This document shows positions 24,615 to 32,745 of a stretch of 64,000 nucleotides of DNA, one piece after another. Both the position numbers and the translations under genes were made by a program. Under the pieces are notes generated by a model. The model saw nothing but the letters and a program-made list of their open reading frames with translations. It was not told where the DNA came from and did no database searches. Within the stretch, counting starts at the first letter, position 1. Each line of letters begins with the position of its first letter. Source of the stretch: Pseudomonas solani (GTDB taxonomy: Bacteria; Pseudomonadota; Gammaproteobacteria; Pseudomonadales; Pseudomonadaceae); assembly GCF_026072635.1 (NCBI RefSeq), contig NZ_AP023081.1, positions 3,530,501 to 3,594,500 of the forward strand. Reading direction: 5' to 3'.

Positions 24615-26513
24615 ATGAGCCATCAATCCGATCTGATCAGCCAGGACATCCTCGCTTACCTGGCCCAGCACGAGCGCAAGGAACTCCTGCGCTTCCTCAC
24701 CTGTGGCAACGTCGACGACGGCAAGAGCACCCTGATCGGGCGCCTGCTGCACGACTCCAAGATGATCTACGAAGACCATCTGGAAGCCATCACCCGCGAT
24801 TCCAAGAAGGTCGGCACCACCGGTGACGAAGTGGACCTGGCGCTGCTGGTGGATGGCCTGCAGGCCGAGCGCGAGCAGGGCATCACCATCGATGTCGCCT
24901 ACCGCTACTTCTCCACCGCCAAGCGCAAATTCATCATCGCCGACACCCCTGGCCATGAGCAGTACACGCGCAACATGGCCACTGGTGCCTCCACCTGCGA
25001 CCTGGCGATCATCCTGGTCGACGCCCGCTACGGCGTGCAGACCCAGACCCGCCGCCACAGCTACATCGCTTCCCTGCTGGGCATCAAGCACATCGTCGTC
25101 GCCATTAACAAGATGGACCTGAAGGACTTCGACCAAGGCGTGTTCGAGTCGATCAAGGCCGACTACCTGCAGTTCGCCGAGCGCATCAAGCTCAACCCGA
25201 CATCCATCCACTTCGTGCCGATGTCGGCGCTGAAGGGCGACAACGTGGTGAACAAGAGCGAGCGTTCGCCCTGGTACACCGGCCAGTCGCTGATGGAGAT
25301 CCTCGAGACCGTCGAGGTCGCCGGCGACCGCAATTTCGCCGACATGCGCTTCCCGGTGCAGTACGTCAACCGCCCCAACCTGAACTTCCGTGGCTTCGCC
25401 GGCACCCTCGCCAGCGGCGTCGTGCACAAGGGCGATGAAGTCGTCGTGCTGCCGTCGGGCAAGGGCAGCAAGGTCAAGTCCATCGTCACCTTCGAGGGCG
25501 AGCTGGAGCAGGCCGGCCCCGGCCAGGCCATCACCCTGACCCTGGAAGATGAAATCGACGTTTCCCGCGGCGACATGCTGGTGCATGCCGACAACCGCCC
25601 GCAGGTCACCGACGGCTTCGACGCCATGCTGGTGTGGATGTCCGAGGAGCCGATGCTGCCGGGCAAGAAATACGACATCAAGCGCGCCACCAGCTACGTG
25701 CCGGGCTCCATCGCCAGCATCGCCCACAAGGTGGACGTGAACACCCTCGAAGAGGGGGCCGGCAGCGACCTGCAATTGAACGAGATCGCCAAGGTCAAGA
25801 TCAGCCTGGACGCACCCATCGCCCTCGACGGCTATGAAAGCAACCGCACCACCGGTGCCTTCATCGTTATCGACCGCCTCACTAACGGCACCGTCGGCGC
25901 CGGCATGATCATCGCCGCACCGGTTGCCGCTGGCGGCCAGGGCGTGCATGGTGAGTCCGCCCACGTTTCCACCGAGGAGCGTGCTGCACGCTTTGGCCAG
26001 AAGCCGGCCACCGTGCTGTTCAGCGGCCTCTCCGGTGCCGGCAAGAGCACCCTGGCCTATGCCGTGGAGCGCAAGCTGTTCGACATGGGCCGTGCGGTCT
26101 ACGTCCTCGATGGCCAGAACCTGCGTCATGATCTGAACAAGGGCCTGCCGCAGGACCGCGCCGGGCGCACCGAGAACTGGCGCCGTGCCGCCCACGTGGC
26201 GCGTCAGTTCAACGAAGCCGGCCTGCTGACCCTGGCGGCCTTCGTGGCGCCGGATGCGGAAGGCCGCGAGCAGGCCAAGGTGCTGATCGGCAACGATCGC
26301 CTGATCACCGTATACGTCCAGGCGTCCCCGCAGATCTGCCGCGAGCGTGACCCGCAAGGGCTGTACGCGGCCGACCAGGACAACATCCCCGGTGAATCCT
26401 TCCCCTACGACGTGCCGCTGAATGCCGATCTGGTGATCGACACCCAGAGCCAGTCGGTGGAAGAGGGCGTCAAGGCCGTGCTCGACCTGCTGCGCAGCCG
26501 CGGCGCGATCTGA
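24615..26513 (+). CDS. cysNC: Bifunctional sulfate adenylyltransferase subunit 1 / APS kinase
   Basis: A 632-residue fusion. Residues 1-440 are CysN, the GTPase that drives APS formation by CysD: GNVDDGKSTLIGRL (P-loop), DTPGHEQYTRN (G3) and AINKMD (G4). Residues about 455-632 are APS kinase, CysC, with P-loop FSGLSGAGKSTLA, producing PAPS. The fusion is standard in Pseudomonas. It starts 15 bases after the inverted repeat of the S23 element, with only a weak GGAG site. A strong terminator follows. Confidence 0.97.
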   Translation: MSHQSDLISQDILAYLAQHERKELLRFLTCGNVDDGKSTLIGRLLHDSKMIYEDHLEAITRDSKKVGTTGDEVDLALLVDGLQAEREQGITIDVAYRYFSTAKRKFIIADTPGHEQYTRNMATGASTCDLAIILVDARYGVQTQTRRHSYIASLLGIKHIVVAINKMDLKDFDQGVFESIKADYLQFAERIKLNPTSIHFVPMSALKGDNVVNKSERSPWYTGQSLMEILETVEVAGDRNFADMRFPVQYVNRPNLNFRGFAGTLASGVVHKGDEVVVLPSGKGSKVKSIVTFEGELEQAGPGQAITLTLEDEIDVSRGDMLVHADNRPQVTDGFDAMLVWMSEEPMLPGKKYDIKRATSYVPGSIASIAHKVDVNTLEEGAGSDLQLNEIAKVKISLDAPIALDGYESNRTTGAFIVIDRLTNGTVGAGMIIAAPVAAGGQGVHGESAHVSTEERAARFGQKPATVLFSGLSGAGKSTLAYAVERKLFDMGRAVYVLDGQNLRHDLNKGLPQDRAGRTENWRRAAHVARQFNEAGLLTLAAFVAPDAEGREQAKVLIGNDRLITVYVQASPQICRERDPQGLYAADQDNIPGESFPYDVPLNADLVIDTQSQSVEEGVKAVLDLLRSRGAI

Positions 26514-26527
26514 TCGCATCGCTGATG

Positions 26528-26557
26528 AAAAAGCCCCGCTGATGCGGGGCTTTTTTT
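26528..26557 (+). terminator. Terminator of the cysD-cysNC operon
   Basis: AAAAAGCCCCGC and GCGGGGCTTTTTTT form a perfect stem around the loop TGAT, 15 bases after the cysNC stop. Confidence 0.92.
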
Positions 26558-26603
26558 GGCCCGGCGTTGGGCCTGACGTGGACCCGGGACGTTTCCCGGC
26601 ATG

Positions 26604-26630
26604 AAAAAGCCCCGCCTAGGCGGGGCTCTT
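26604..26630 (-). terminator. Terminator of the zapG-like gene
   Basis: A perfect palindromic stem (AAAAAGCCCCGCC and GGCGGGGCTCTT) whose T-run is on the minus strand, about 19 bases past the zapG-like stop. It shares its stem sequence with the neighbouring terminator at 26528-26557. Confidence 0.88.
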
Positions 26631-26648
26631 CGTTGACTCATCCAGTGC

Positions 26649-27089
26649 TCAGTACTTGCCCTTGAGCCCGAAGTTTTCGTCCAGGGTGCCCGGGCCGTCG
26701 GTGGACTTGGGTGCATAGTCCTTCGGCGCCTCGTGGCTGCGCGGCGGGGTCAGGCGCTCGCGCGGGCCGGGGGCGTCGTCCGTGTGCAAGGCGGCGAGCA
26801 GGCGCTGGCGGGTCAGTTCGTCCAAGGCTAGCCGGCTGGCGCCGTCGGACAGGTGTTCCTGCACGTCCTGGTAGCTCTGGGTGAGCTTCTTCACCAGGTT
26901 GGCAGTGGTGTTGAAATGGGTGACCACTTCACTTTGATAGGTATCGAAGCGTGCCTGCAGGTCATCCAGTTGACGCTGCGTGCGATTCGGCGCGGTGCCG
27001 GGCAGCAGTCGGGCGACCAGAAAACCGATGCCGATACCGGCGAGCAGGGCGAGTGCTGGCAACAACCAGGCCGTGAGCGACTGTTCCAC
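26649..27089 (-). CDS. zapG: YhcB/ZapG-family (DUF1043) membrane protein
   Basis: A 146-residue inner-membrane protein: one N-terminal transmembrane helix (WLLPALALLAGIGIGFLVARLL), a coiled coil (residues about 35-85) with the family pattern HFNTTANLVKKLTQSYQDVQEHL, then a proline-rich, probably unstructured tail. YhcB/ZapG links cell-wall synthesis and cell division in enterobacteria. It is divergent from the hydrolase gene. Confidence 0.88.
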   Translation of the reverse strand: MEQSLTAWLLPALALLAGIGIGFLVARLLPGTAPNRTQRQLDDLQARFDTYQSEVVTHFNTTANLVKKLTQSYQDVQEHLSDGASRLALDELTRQRLLAALHTDDAPGPRERLTPPRSHEAPKDYAPKSTDGPGTLDENFGLKGKY

Positions 27090-27215
27090 GAGTCCTTCCT
27101 CTATAAGCAGCTTTGCATTACGTTAACGGCTCGAATCCGCGCTGTATACCGCGACGCAAGCCCTGTGGTGCTTAACCAAGACGAGTCGACCCGGTCCGGG
27201 GTCACGGAGTTCCCG

Positions 27216-27845
27216 TTGTCCAATCGTGAAAATCCCATTCTGCTCCAGGGGCCAAGTGGCCAGCTGGAAGCACTTCACCTCGACCTGCCCGATGCCAAGG
27301 GGCTGGCGCTGATCTGCCATCCGAACCCGATCCAGGGCGGCACCATGCTCAACAAGGTGGTCTCTACCCTGCAGCGCACCGCTCGCGATGCCGGATACAG
27401 CACCCTGCGCTTCAATTACCGCGGTGTCGGCGCCAGTGCCGGCAGCCATGATATGAACACCGGCGAGGTGGATGATGCCGAAGCCGCTGCCCACTGGTTC
27501 CGCTCCCAGCGTCCGGAACTGGCGCTGACCCTGTTCGGTTTCTCCTTCGGTGGTTTCGTTGCGGCAAGCCTGGCGGGCCGTCTGGAGCACCAGGCCATCG
27601 AAGTGCCTCGCCTGTTCATGGTGGCGCCGGCGGTCATGCGCCTGACCGACGCCACTCCGCTGCCTGAGCGCGGCGAGATGACGGTGATCCAGCCCGACAC
27701 CGACGAGGTGGTCGAGCCTCAGGCCGTGTATGGCTGGTCTGCCTCCCTGCAACGCCCCCATGAGCTGCTGAAAGTGGCAGAATGCGGGCACTTCTTTCAC
27801 GGCAAGCTGACCGATCTCAAGGATCTGGTCCTGCCGCGCCTCTGA
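27216..27845 (+). CDS. Alpha/beta hydrolase
   Basis: A 209-residue alpha/beta-hydrolase. The N-terminal oxyanion region reads CHPNPIQGGTMLNKVV, the nucleophile elbow is GFSFGG with Ser near residue 110, and the terminal ECGHFFHGK supplies the catalytic His. It is the dienelactone-hydrolase-like or Ser aminopeptidase type without a known substrate. The start is judged to be TTG at 27216 because GGAG lies 6 bases upstream; the open frame continues far upstream without family resemblance. It is divergent from zapG and 30 bases before trpS. Confidence 0.85.
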   Translation: MSNRENPILLQGPSGQLEALHLDLPDAKGLALICHPNPIQGGTMLNKVVSTLQRTARDAGYSTLRFNYRGVGASAGSHDMNTGEVDDAEAAAHWFRSQRPELALTLFGFSFGGFVAASLAGRLEHQAIEVPRLFMVAPAVMRLTDATPLPERGEMTVIQPDTDEVVEPQAVYGWSASLQRPHELLKVAECGHFFHGKLTDLKDLVLPRL

Positions 27846-27875
27846 CCCCGACTGCAGTCCGACAAGCGATTATCC

Positions 27876-29222
27876 ATGACCACTCGCATTCTCACCGGCA
27901 TCACCACCACCGGCACTCCGCACCTCGGCAACTACGCTGGCGCCATCCGTCCCGCCATCGTTGCCAGCCGTGACGCCGACGTCGATTCCTTCTACTTCCT
28001 CGCGGACTATCACGCGCTGATCAAGTGCGACGACCCGGCACGCATCCAGCGCTCGCGCCTCGAGATCGCCGCCACCTGGCTGGCCTGCGGCCTGGATGTG
28101 GACAAGGCGACCTTCTATCGCCAGTCGGATATCCCCGAGATCCCCGAGCTGACCTGGCTGCTGACCTGTGTCGCCGGCAAGGGCCTGCTCAACCGCGCCC
28201 ATGCCTACAAGGCTTCGGTGGACAAGAACGTCGAGAACGGTGAAGACCCGGATGCCGGCGTCACCATGGGGCTGTTCAGTTACCCGGTACTGATGGCCGC
28301 GGACATCCTGATGTTCAACGCCCACAAGGTCCCGGTGGGCCGTGACCAGATCCAGCACGTGGAGATGGCCCGTGACATCGGCCAGCGCTTCAACCACCTG
28401 TTCGGTGCCGGTCGCGAGCTGTTCACCCTGCCGGAGGCGGTGATCGAAGAGGAAGTGGCGACGCTTCCCGGCCTGGACGGTCGCAAGATGTCCAAGAGCT
28501 ACGACAACACCATTCCGCTGTTCGGCAGCGCCAAGCAGCTGAAGGACGCCATCGCCCGCATCGTCACCGACTCGCGCGCGCCCGGCGAGCCGAAGGACCC
28601 GGACAGTTCCCACCTCTACACCCTCTACCAGGCCTTCTCCACGCCGGCGCAGCTGGCGGCCTTCCGGGCCGAGCTGCTCGACGGCCTGGCCTGGGGCGAA
28701 GCCAAGCAGCGCCTGTTCCAGCTGCTGGACAACGAGCTGGGCGAAGCCCGCGAGCGTTATCACGCGCTGATCGAGCGCCCGGCCGATCTGGAAGACATCC
28801 TCCTCTCCGGTGCCGCCAAGGCACGCAAGACCGCGACGCCTTTCCTCAACGAGCTGCGTGAGGCGGTCGGCCTGCGGTCCTTCCGCAGCAATGTGCAGAG
28901 CGCCGATGCCGGCAAGAAGAAGGCGGCCAAGAGTGCGCGCTTCGTCAGCTTCCGCGAAGAGGACGGCAGCTTCCGCTTCCGCCTGCTGGCTGCTGATGGC
29001 GAGCAACTGCTGCTGTCCCGTTCGTTCGCGGATGGCAAGTCCTCGGGCCTGGTGACCAAGCGCCTGCAGGATGGCAGCGCCCTGGATATCCGCAGCGACG
29101 GCTCCAGCTATGGCCTGTGGCTCGATGGCGAGGCCGTGGGGCAGGGCGGTGAGTTCACCGATGCCGATGCCCGTGATGCTGCCGTTCAGCGTCTGCGTGA
29201 GGCACTTGCGCCCCAGGACTGA
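27876..29222 (+). CDS. trpS: Tryptophan--tRNA ligase with C-terminal extension
   Basis: Class I aminoacyl-tRNA synthetase that charges tRNA-Trp. The HIGH-like motif is TGTPHLGNY at residues 11-19 and the KMSKS loop is GRKMSKSYDN near residue 206. The catalytic body ends near residue 335, the full length of most bacterial TrpS. A further 110 residues form an extra domain (FVSFREEDGSFRFRLL, QLLLSRSFADGKSSGL, YGLWLDGE) that resembles DUF1508/YegP repeats. Long TrpS proteins of this kind occur in other Pseudomonas. The role of the tail is unknown. Confidence 0.96.
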   Translation: MTTRILTGITTTGTPHLGNYAGAIRPAIVASRDADVDSFYFLADYHALIKCDDPARIQRSRLEIAATWLACGLDVDKATFYRQSDIPEIPELTWLLTCVAGKGLLNRAHAYKASVDKNVENGEDPDAGVTMGLFSYPVLMAADILMFNAHKVPVGRDQIQHVEMARDIGQRFNHLFGAGRELFTLPEAVIEEEVATLPGLDGRKMSKSYDNTIPLFGSAKQLKDAIARIVTDSRAPGEPKDPDSSHLYTLYQAFSTPAQLAAFRAELLDGLAWGEAKQRLFQLLDNELGEARERYHALIERPADLEDILLSGAAKARKTATPFLNELREAVGLRSFRSNVQSADAGKKKAAKSARFVSFREEDGSFRFRLLAADGEQLLLSRSFADGKSSGLVTKRLQDGSALDIRSDGSSYGLWLDGEAVGQGGEFTDADARDAAVQRLREALAPQD

Positions 29223-29254
29223 GGCGCTTTCTTACGGCCGGCGCTGCTGGCCGA

Positions 29255-29283
29255 TTGCCAAGAAACGGGGGCGTCGCTAAAGT
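29255..29283 (+). promoter_or_regulatory. Candidate zapE promoter nested in the trpS terminator
   Basis: TTGCCA (29255-29260) and TAAAGT (29278-29283) are 17 bases apart. The -10 falls in the loop of the trpS terminator, and the expected start site is in its descending arm, so a transcript from here would lack the full hairpin. Confidence 0.45.
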
Positions 29284-29298
29284 GACGACCCCGTTTTT
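29263..29298 (+). terminator. Terminator after trpS
   Basis: AAACGGGG-CGTC on the left pairs with GACG-CCCCGTTT on the right, with one G-A mismatch, and is followed by a T-run ending at 29298, only 20 bases before the zapE start. Confidence 0.8.
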
Positions 29299-29317
29299 CG
29301 TTGCCTTGCTACCGATC

Positions 29318-30412
29318 ATGACCCCCCTCGAGCGTTACCAGGCCGATCTCAAGCGGCCGGACTTCTTCCACGACGCCGCGCAGGAAACTGCCGTCCGCCA
29401 TCTGCAGCGCCTGTACGACGATCTGATCGCCGATGGCCAGAGCAAAACCGGCTTGTTCGGCGGCCTGTTCGCCAAGAAGCGCCAGGGGCCGGTCAAGGGC
29501 CTGTATTTCTGGGGCGGCGTCGGTCGTGGCAAGACCTACCTGGTCGACACCTTCTTCGACGCCTTGCCGTTCAAGGAGAAGATGCGCACCCACTTCCACC
29601 GCTTCATGAAGCGCGTGCATGAGGAGATGAAAACCCTCAAGGGTGAGAAGAACCCGCTGACCATCATCGGCAAGCGTTTCGCCGACGAGGCGCGGGTGAT
29701 CTGCTTCGACGAGTTCTTCGTCTCCGACATCACCGACGCGATGATCCTCGCCACCCTGCTGGACGAGCTGTTCAAGAACGGTGTGAGCCTGGTGGCGACG
29801 TCCAACATCGTGCCGGACGGCCTCTACAAGGACGGCTTGCAGCGTGCGCGCTTCCTGCCGGCCATCGCCCTGGTCAAGCAGTACACCGATGTCGTCAACG
29901 TCGACAGTGGCGTGGACTACCGTCTACGCGCCCTGGAGCAGGCCGAACTGTTCCACTGGCCCCTGGGCGACGAGGCCGAGGCCAGCCTGAAGACCAGCTT
30001 CAAGAGCCTGCTGCCGGATTGCACCCAGGCCCAGGAAAACGAAGCGCTGATGATCGAGAATCGCGAGATCCGCGCGGTCCGCGTATGCGAGGACGTTGCC
30101 TGGTTCGAGTTCCGCGAACTCTGCGACGGCCCGCGTAGCCAGAACGACTACATCGAGCTGGGCAAGATCTTCCACGCGGTGATCCTGGCCAACGTCGAGC
30201 AGATGGGCGTGGCGAAGGACGACATGGCGCGACGCTTCATCAACCTGGTGGACGAGTTCTACGACCGCAACGTCAAGCTCATCATCTCTGCCGAGGTGGA
30301 GCTGAAGGACCTGTACACCGGCGGTCGCCTGACCTTCGAGTTCCAGCGCACCCTCAGCCGCCTGCTGGAGATGCAGTCCCACGAATTCCTCTCGCGGCCG
30401 CATAAGCCCTAA
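29318..30412 (+). CDS. zapE: Cell division ATPase ZapE (AFG1-like)
   Basis: A 364-residue AAA-type ATPase of the AFG1/ZapE family, reported in E. coli to act on the Z-ring under stress. Walker A is YFWGGVGRGKTYLVD near residue 67-81 and Walker B is VICFDEFFVSDI. The conserved YDRNVKLIISAEV segment lies near residue 315. The start at 29318 gives the family N-terminus MTPLERYQADL. The gene is just after a terminator, so it probably has its own promoter. Confidence 0.93.
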   Translation: MTPLERYQADLKRPDFFHDAAQETAVRHLQRLYDDLIADGQSKTGLFGGLFAKKRQGPVKGLYFWGGVGRGKTYLVDTFFDALPFKEKMRTHFHRFMKRVHEEMKTLKGEKNPLTIIGKRFADEARVICFDEFFVSDITDAMILATLLDELFKNGVSLVATSNIVPDGLYKDGLQRARFLPAIALVKQYTDVVNVDSGVDYRLRALEQAELFHWPLGDEAEASLKTSFKSLLPDCTQAQENEALMIENREIRAVRVCEDVAWFEFRELCDGPRSQNDYIELGKIFHAVILANVEQMGVAKDDMARRFINLVDEFYDRNVKLIISAEVELKDLYTGGRLTFEFQRTLSRLLEMQSHEFLSRPHKP

Positions 30413-30416
30413 TGAA

Positions 30417-30504
30417 AAAGCTGGAAGCCTGAAGCTTTTAGCCTGAAGAAAAAGCAATGCGGGCCGAGTTCGTCGGCCCGCACGCTATCTTGGCTTCCAG
30501 CTTT
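30417..30504. repeat. Nested inverted repeats between zapE and the next gene
   Basis: AAAGCTGGAAGCC (30417-30429) is the exact reverse complement of GGCTTCCAGCTTT (30492-30504). Between them, GCGGGCCGA (30459-30467) pairs with TCGGCCCGC (30473-30481). The outer arms share the AGCTGGAAGC/GCTTGAAGC unit with the repeats around the S23-type gene at 24.2-24.6 kb. The position between converging genes suggests a terminator or a dispersed intergenic repeat. Confidence 0.75.
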
Positions 30505-31465
30505 AGCGCTGCGCCACTTCCTTCTCATACTGCTTCAGCAACGCCTGGGCGTGGGCGACTTCCAGCGCTTCCATGGCGTTGATCGGCTTGATCGCCACGG
30601 CCTTTTTCAGGTGGTCCAGGACCTTCTGCTCTTCATCCTCGCCGTAGACGTAGACCAGGGCGTTGGCGTACTCGTAGTGGCCGATGGGCAGGTCGTCCTT
30701 GGCGCTGAAGGAGCGGGTGAAGTACTGCTCCATCTTGTCCGAGCTGACCCCGTAGGTCATTTTGCCCACCAGTTTGCCGACCTTGCGGATCACGCCGGCT
30801 TCGTAGCCGCCGTAGAGGGCGAGGGCGAAGGGCTGGCGCGGTTGCTTCTGCAGCAGGGCGTCCAGTTCCTCGGGAATCTGGCTGGTGTAGCCGCGCTTGA
30901 GTACCACCGGTACCGACAGCTCCTCGCCGAGGCGCGCCTTGGCGTACACGCGGCCGAACTGGGCCACGGTGTCGGCCTGGACCAACTCGCCGGCCTCGTC
31001 GGTGTACTTGATCACTTCCTCCAGCAGGCGGTGTTTCTCCTCTTGGTTGGGGGCGAGGAACATCGCGTAGATCACCTGGGCGAACATCGCCGGCACCTGG
31101 CCGCCGACGCCCAGGGCCAGGCCCTGCTTCTTGGCCTCGGCGAAATCCCCCTTGAACATCAGGCGCCACACGTCTTGCAGCCGGGCTGCATAGGCTTCGG
31201 CTTCTTCGGGCTTGCCGGTGAAGCCGGTGTTGCCGGTAACGGTCATCTCCAGCGCCTTGGGGTTCTGGGTGGCCATGGTCACCACCCAGTCGGCATCGGG
31301 GAAGGGATAGTCGGGGCCGAAGCCGCGGGTCAGCTGGGGCCAGGCCTGGCGCAGCTTGTCACCGGAGTAGTCGTAGGCGGCCTGGTCGTAGGGGAAGGGT
31401 TTCCAGTCGTCTGCGACGGCTGTGAAGCTGGCGGCAGCCAGCAGGGCAAGCAGGTAACGGCGCAT
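30503..31465 (-). CDS. Periplasmic helical (TPR-like) protein of unknown function
   Basis: A 320-residue protein with a signal peptide (MRRYLLALLAAASFTAVA, cleavage near AVA|DDW). The mature chain is rich in alanine-aromatic helices, including AEAYAARLQDVWRLMFKGDFAEAKKQGLALG and a C-terminal KVLDHLKKAVAIKPINAMEALEVAHAQALLK-like stretch typical of TPR repeats. I do not recognise an enzyme motif. The start at 31465 is chosen for its AAGG site and signal peptide. Its stop codon lies inside the repeat arm at 30492-30504. From memory the same position in P. aeruginosa holds an uncharacterised gene. Confidence 0.75.
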   Translation of the reverse strand: MRRYLLALLAAASFTAVADDWKPFPYDQAAYDYSGDKLRQAWPQLTRGFGPDYPFPDADWVVTMATQNPKALEMTVTGNTGFTGKPEEAEAYAARLQDVWRLMFKGDFAEAKKQGLALGVGGQVPAMFAQVIYAMFLAPNQEEKHRLLEEVIKYTDEAGELVQADTVAQFGRVYAKARLGEELSVPVVLKRGYTSQIPEELDALLQKQPRQPFALALYGGYEAGVIRKVGKLVGKMTYGVSSDKMEQYFTRSFSAKDDLPIGHYEYANALVYVYGEDEEQKVLDHLKKAVAIKPINAMEALEVAHAQALLKQYEKEVAQR

Positions 31466-31598
31466 GGTTGAGTACCTTTTATTGTTGTTCTTCATCCGCC
31501 GTACCGCTGACGGAAAAGGTTCGGACACCCCAATGGGGACCATGCCCGGATCATAAGTCGCTGTCGCTGCCGGCCAACCCATCCTTGGGATGGCGGCT

Positions 31599-32597
31599 TT
31601 ACTCGCCTTTGTGCTGGAACTGCCTGCGGTACTGGTTGGGGGAAAGATTGGTGTGCTGGCGAAACAGTCGGGCGAAGAAGCTGGCGTCGTCGTAACCCAC
31701 TTCGTAGCTGATGGTCTTGATGCTCTTGCGGGTAGCCGACAGGAGGCCCTTGGCTGTTTCGATGCGTAACCGTTGCAGGTAGTGCAGCGGCTTGTCACCG
31801 GTGGCGGCCTGGAAGCGGCGCATGAAGTTGCGGATGCTCATGCCGTGGTCGCGGGCGACGTCCTCGAAGCGGAACTTGTCGGCGAAGTGCTCTTCGAGCC
31901 AGTGCTGGATCTGCAGGATGGTTACGTCCTGGTGCAGCTTCTGCCCGCCGAACCCGATGCGCCCCGGGGCGTAGCTGCGTTGCACTTCATAGAGGATGTC
32001 CCGGGAGACTGCCTGAGCGATGCTGGCGCCGCAGAAGCGTTCGATCAGGTAGATGTACAGGTCGCAGGCAGAGGTGACGCCGCCGGCGCAGTAGAGATTG
32101 TCGGCGTCCGAGAGGTGCTTTTCCTGGTTCAGCAGCACCTTGGGGAAGCGCTCGCCGAACTCGCGGAAGAAGCGCCAGTAGGTGGTTGCTTCCTTGCCAT
32201 CCAGCAGCCCGGCCTGGGCCATCCAGAACACCCCGGTGGCCTCGCCGCAGATGGAGCTGCCGGCGGCGTGACGCTCGCGCAGCCATTGCAGGACCTGGGG
32301 GTGGCGCTCGCAAAGGGCGTCGAAGTCATCCCAGAAGGCCGGCAGGATGATGATGTCGGCTTCGTCCAGCGCGCCGTCGACCGGCATGATCACATCGCTG
32401 AAGCTGCGCACCGGCAGGCCATCCGGGCTGACCAGGTGGATTTCGAATGCGGGCTTGAGGCCGAGGCCCTGAAGCTTGCTGTAGCGGAGGCTGGCCATAT
32501 GGAAGAAATCCTTGGCCTGCATCAGGGTGGAAGCGAAGACACCTTCGGTGGCGAGGATACTCACCCGTCTTAGGGTGGGGGACTGCTGGTTGGTCAT
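31599..32597 (-). CDS. GlxA-type AraC-family transcriptional regulator
   Basis: A 332-residue regulator with an N-terminal DJ-1/PfpI-like (class I amidotransferase fold) domain (residues about 10-190, with CGEATGVFWMAQAGLLDG and CAGGVTSACDLYIYLIERF) and a C-terminal AraC double helix-turn-helix (about 220-325, with MSIRNFMRRFQAATGDKPLHYLQRLRIE and YDDASFFARLFRQ). GlxA-type activators usually sense amino-acid or choline-derived compounds. It is divergent from the acyl-CoA dehydrogenase gene, its probable target. Confidence 0.9.
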   Translation of the reverse strand: MTNQQSPTLRRVSILATEGVFASTLMQAKDFFHMASLRYSKLQGLGLKPAFEIHLVSPDGLPVRSFSDVIMPVDGALDEADIIILPAFWDDFDALCERHPQVLQWLRERHAAGSSICGEATGVFWMAQAGLLDGKEATTYWRFFREFGERFPKVLLNQEKHLSDADNLYCAGGVTSACDLYIYLIERFCGASIAQAVSRDILYEVQRSYAPGRIGFGGQKLHQDVTILQIQHWLEEHFADKFRFEDVARDHGMSIRNFMRRFQAATGDKPLHYLQRLRIETAKGLLSATRKSIKTISYEVGYDDASFFARLFRQHTNLSPNQYRRQFQHKGE

Positions 32598-32660
32598 GGT
32601 CTTGTTCTTATTAGGGGAAAGCGGTCATTAGCCGGCTGGATCGTCTTATTTTTTGTCGCA

Positions 32661-32691
32661 ACTGTCCAGTGTGCGTCTGGTACGACTGTCC
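32661..32691. promoter_or_regulatory. Direct repeat in the regulator/dehydrogenase divergent region
   Basis: ACTGTCC occurs twice in the same orientation, at 32661-32667 and 32685-32691, 24 bases apart. AraC-type regulators often bind direct repeats, so this is a candidate operator for the adjacent GlxA-type protein. Confidence 0.3.
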
Positions 32692-32745
32692 TACAGTCTG
32701 TGGCCTTCGAACCCCGACCCCAGACGCATCCATCAAGGTGACCGC

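Noticed and set aside
24576..26519. A 647-codon minus-strand frame over cysNC
   Set aside because: It is a mirror of the coding strand of cysNC and shows no protein features.
26853..27215. In-frame N-terminal extension of the alpha/beta hydrolase
   Set aside because: The extension overlaps zapG in antisense and does not resemble the family; the TTG at 27216 with a ribosome binding site is a better start.
31466..31798. In-frame N-terminal extension of the periplasmic TPR-like protein
   Set aside because: It would run into the 3' end of the regulator gene on the same strand and hide the signal peptide; the start at 31465 fits better.
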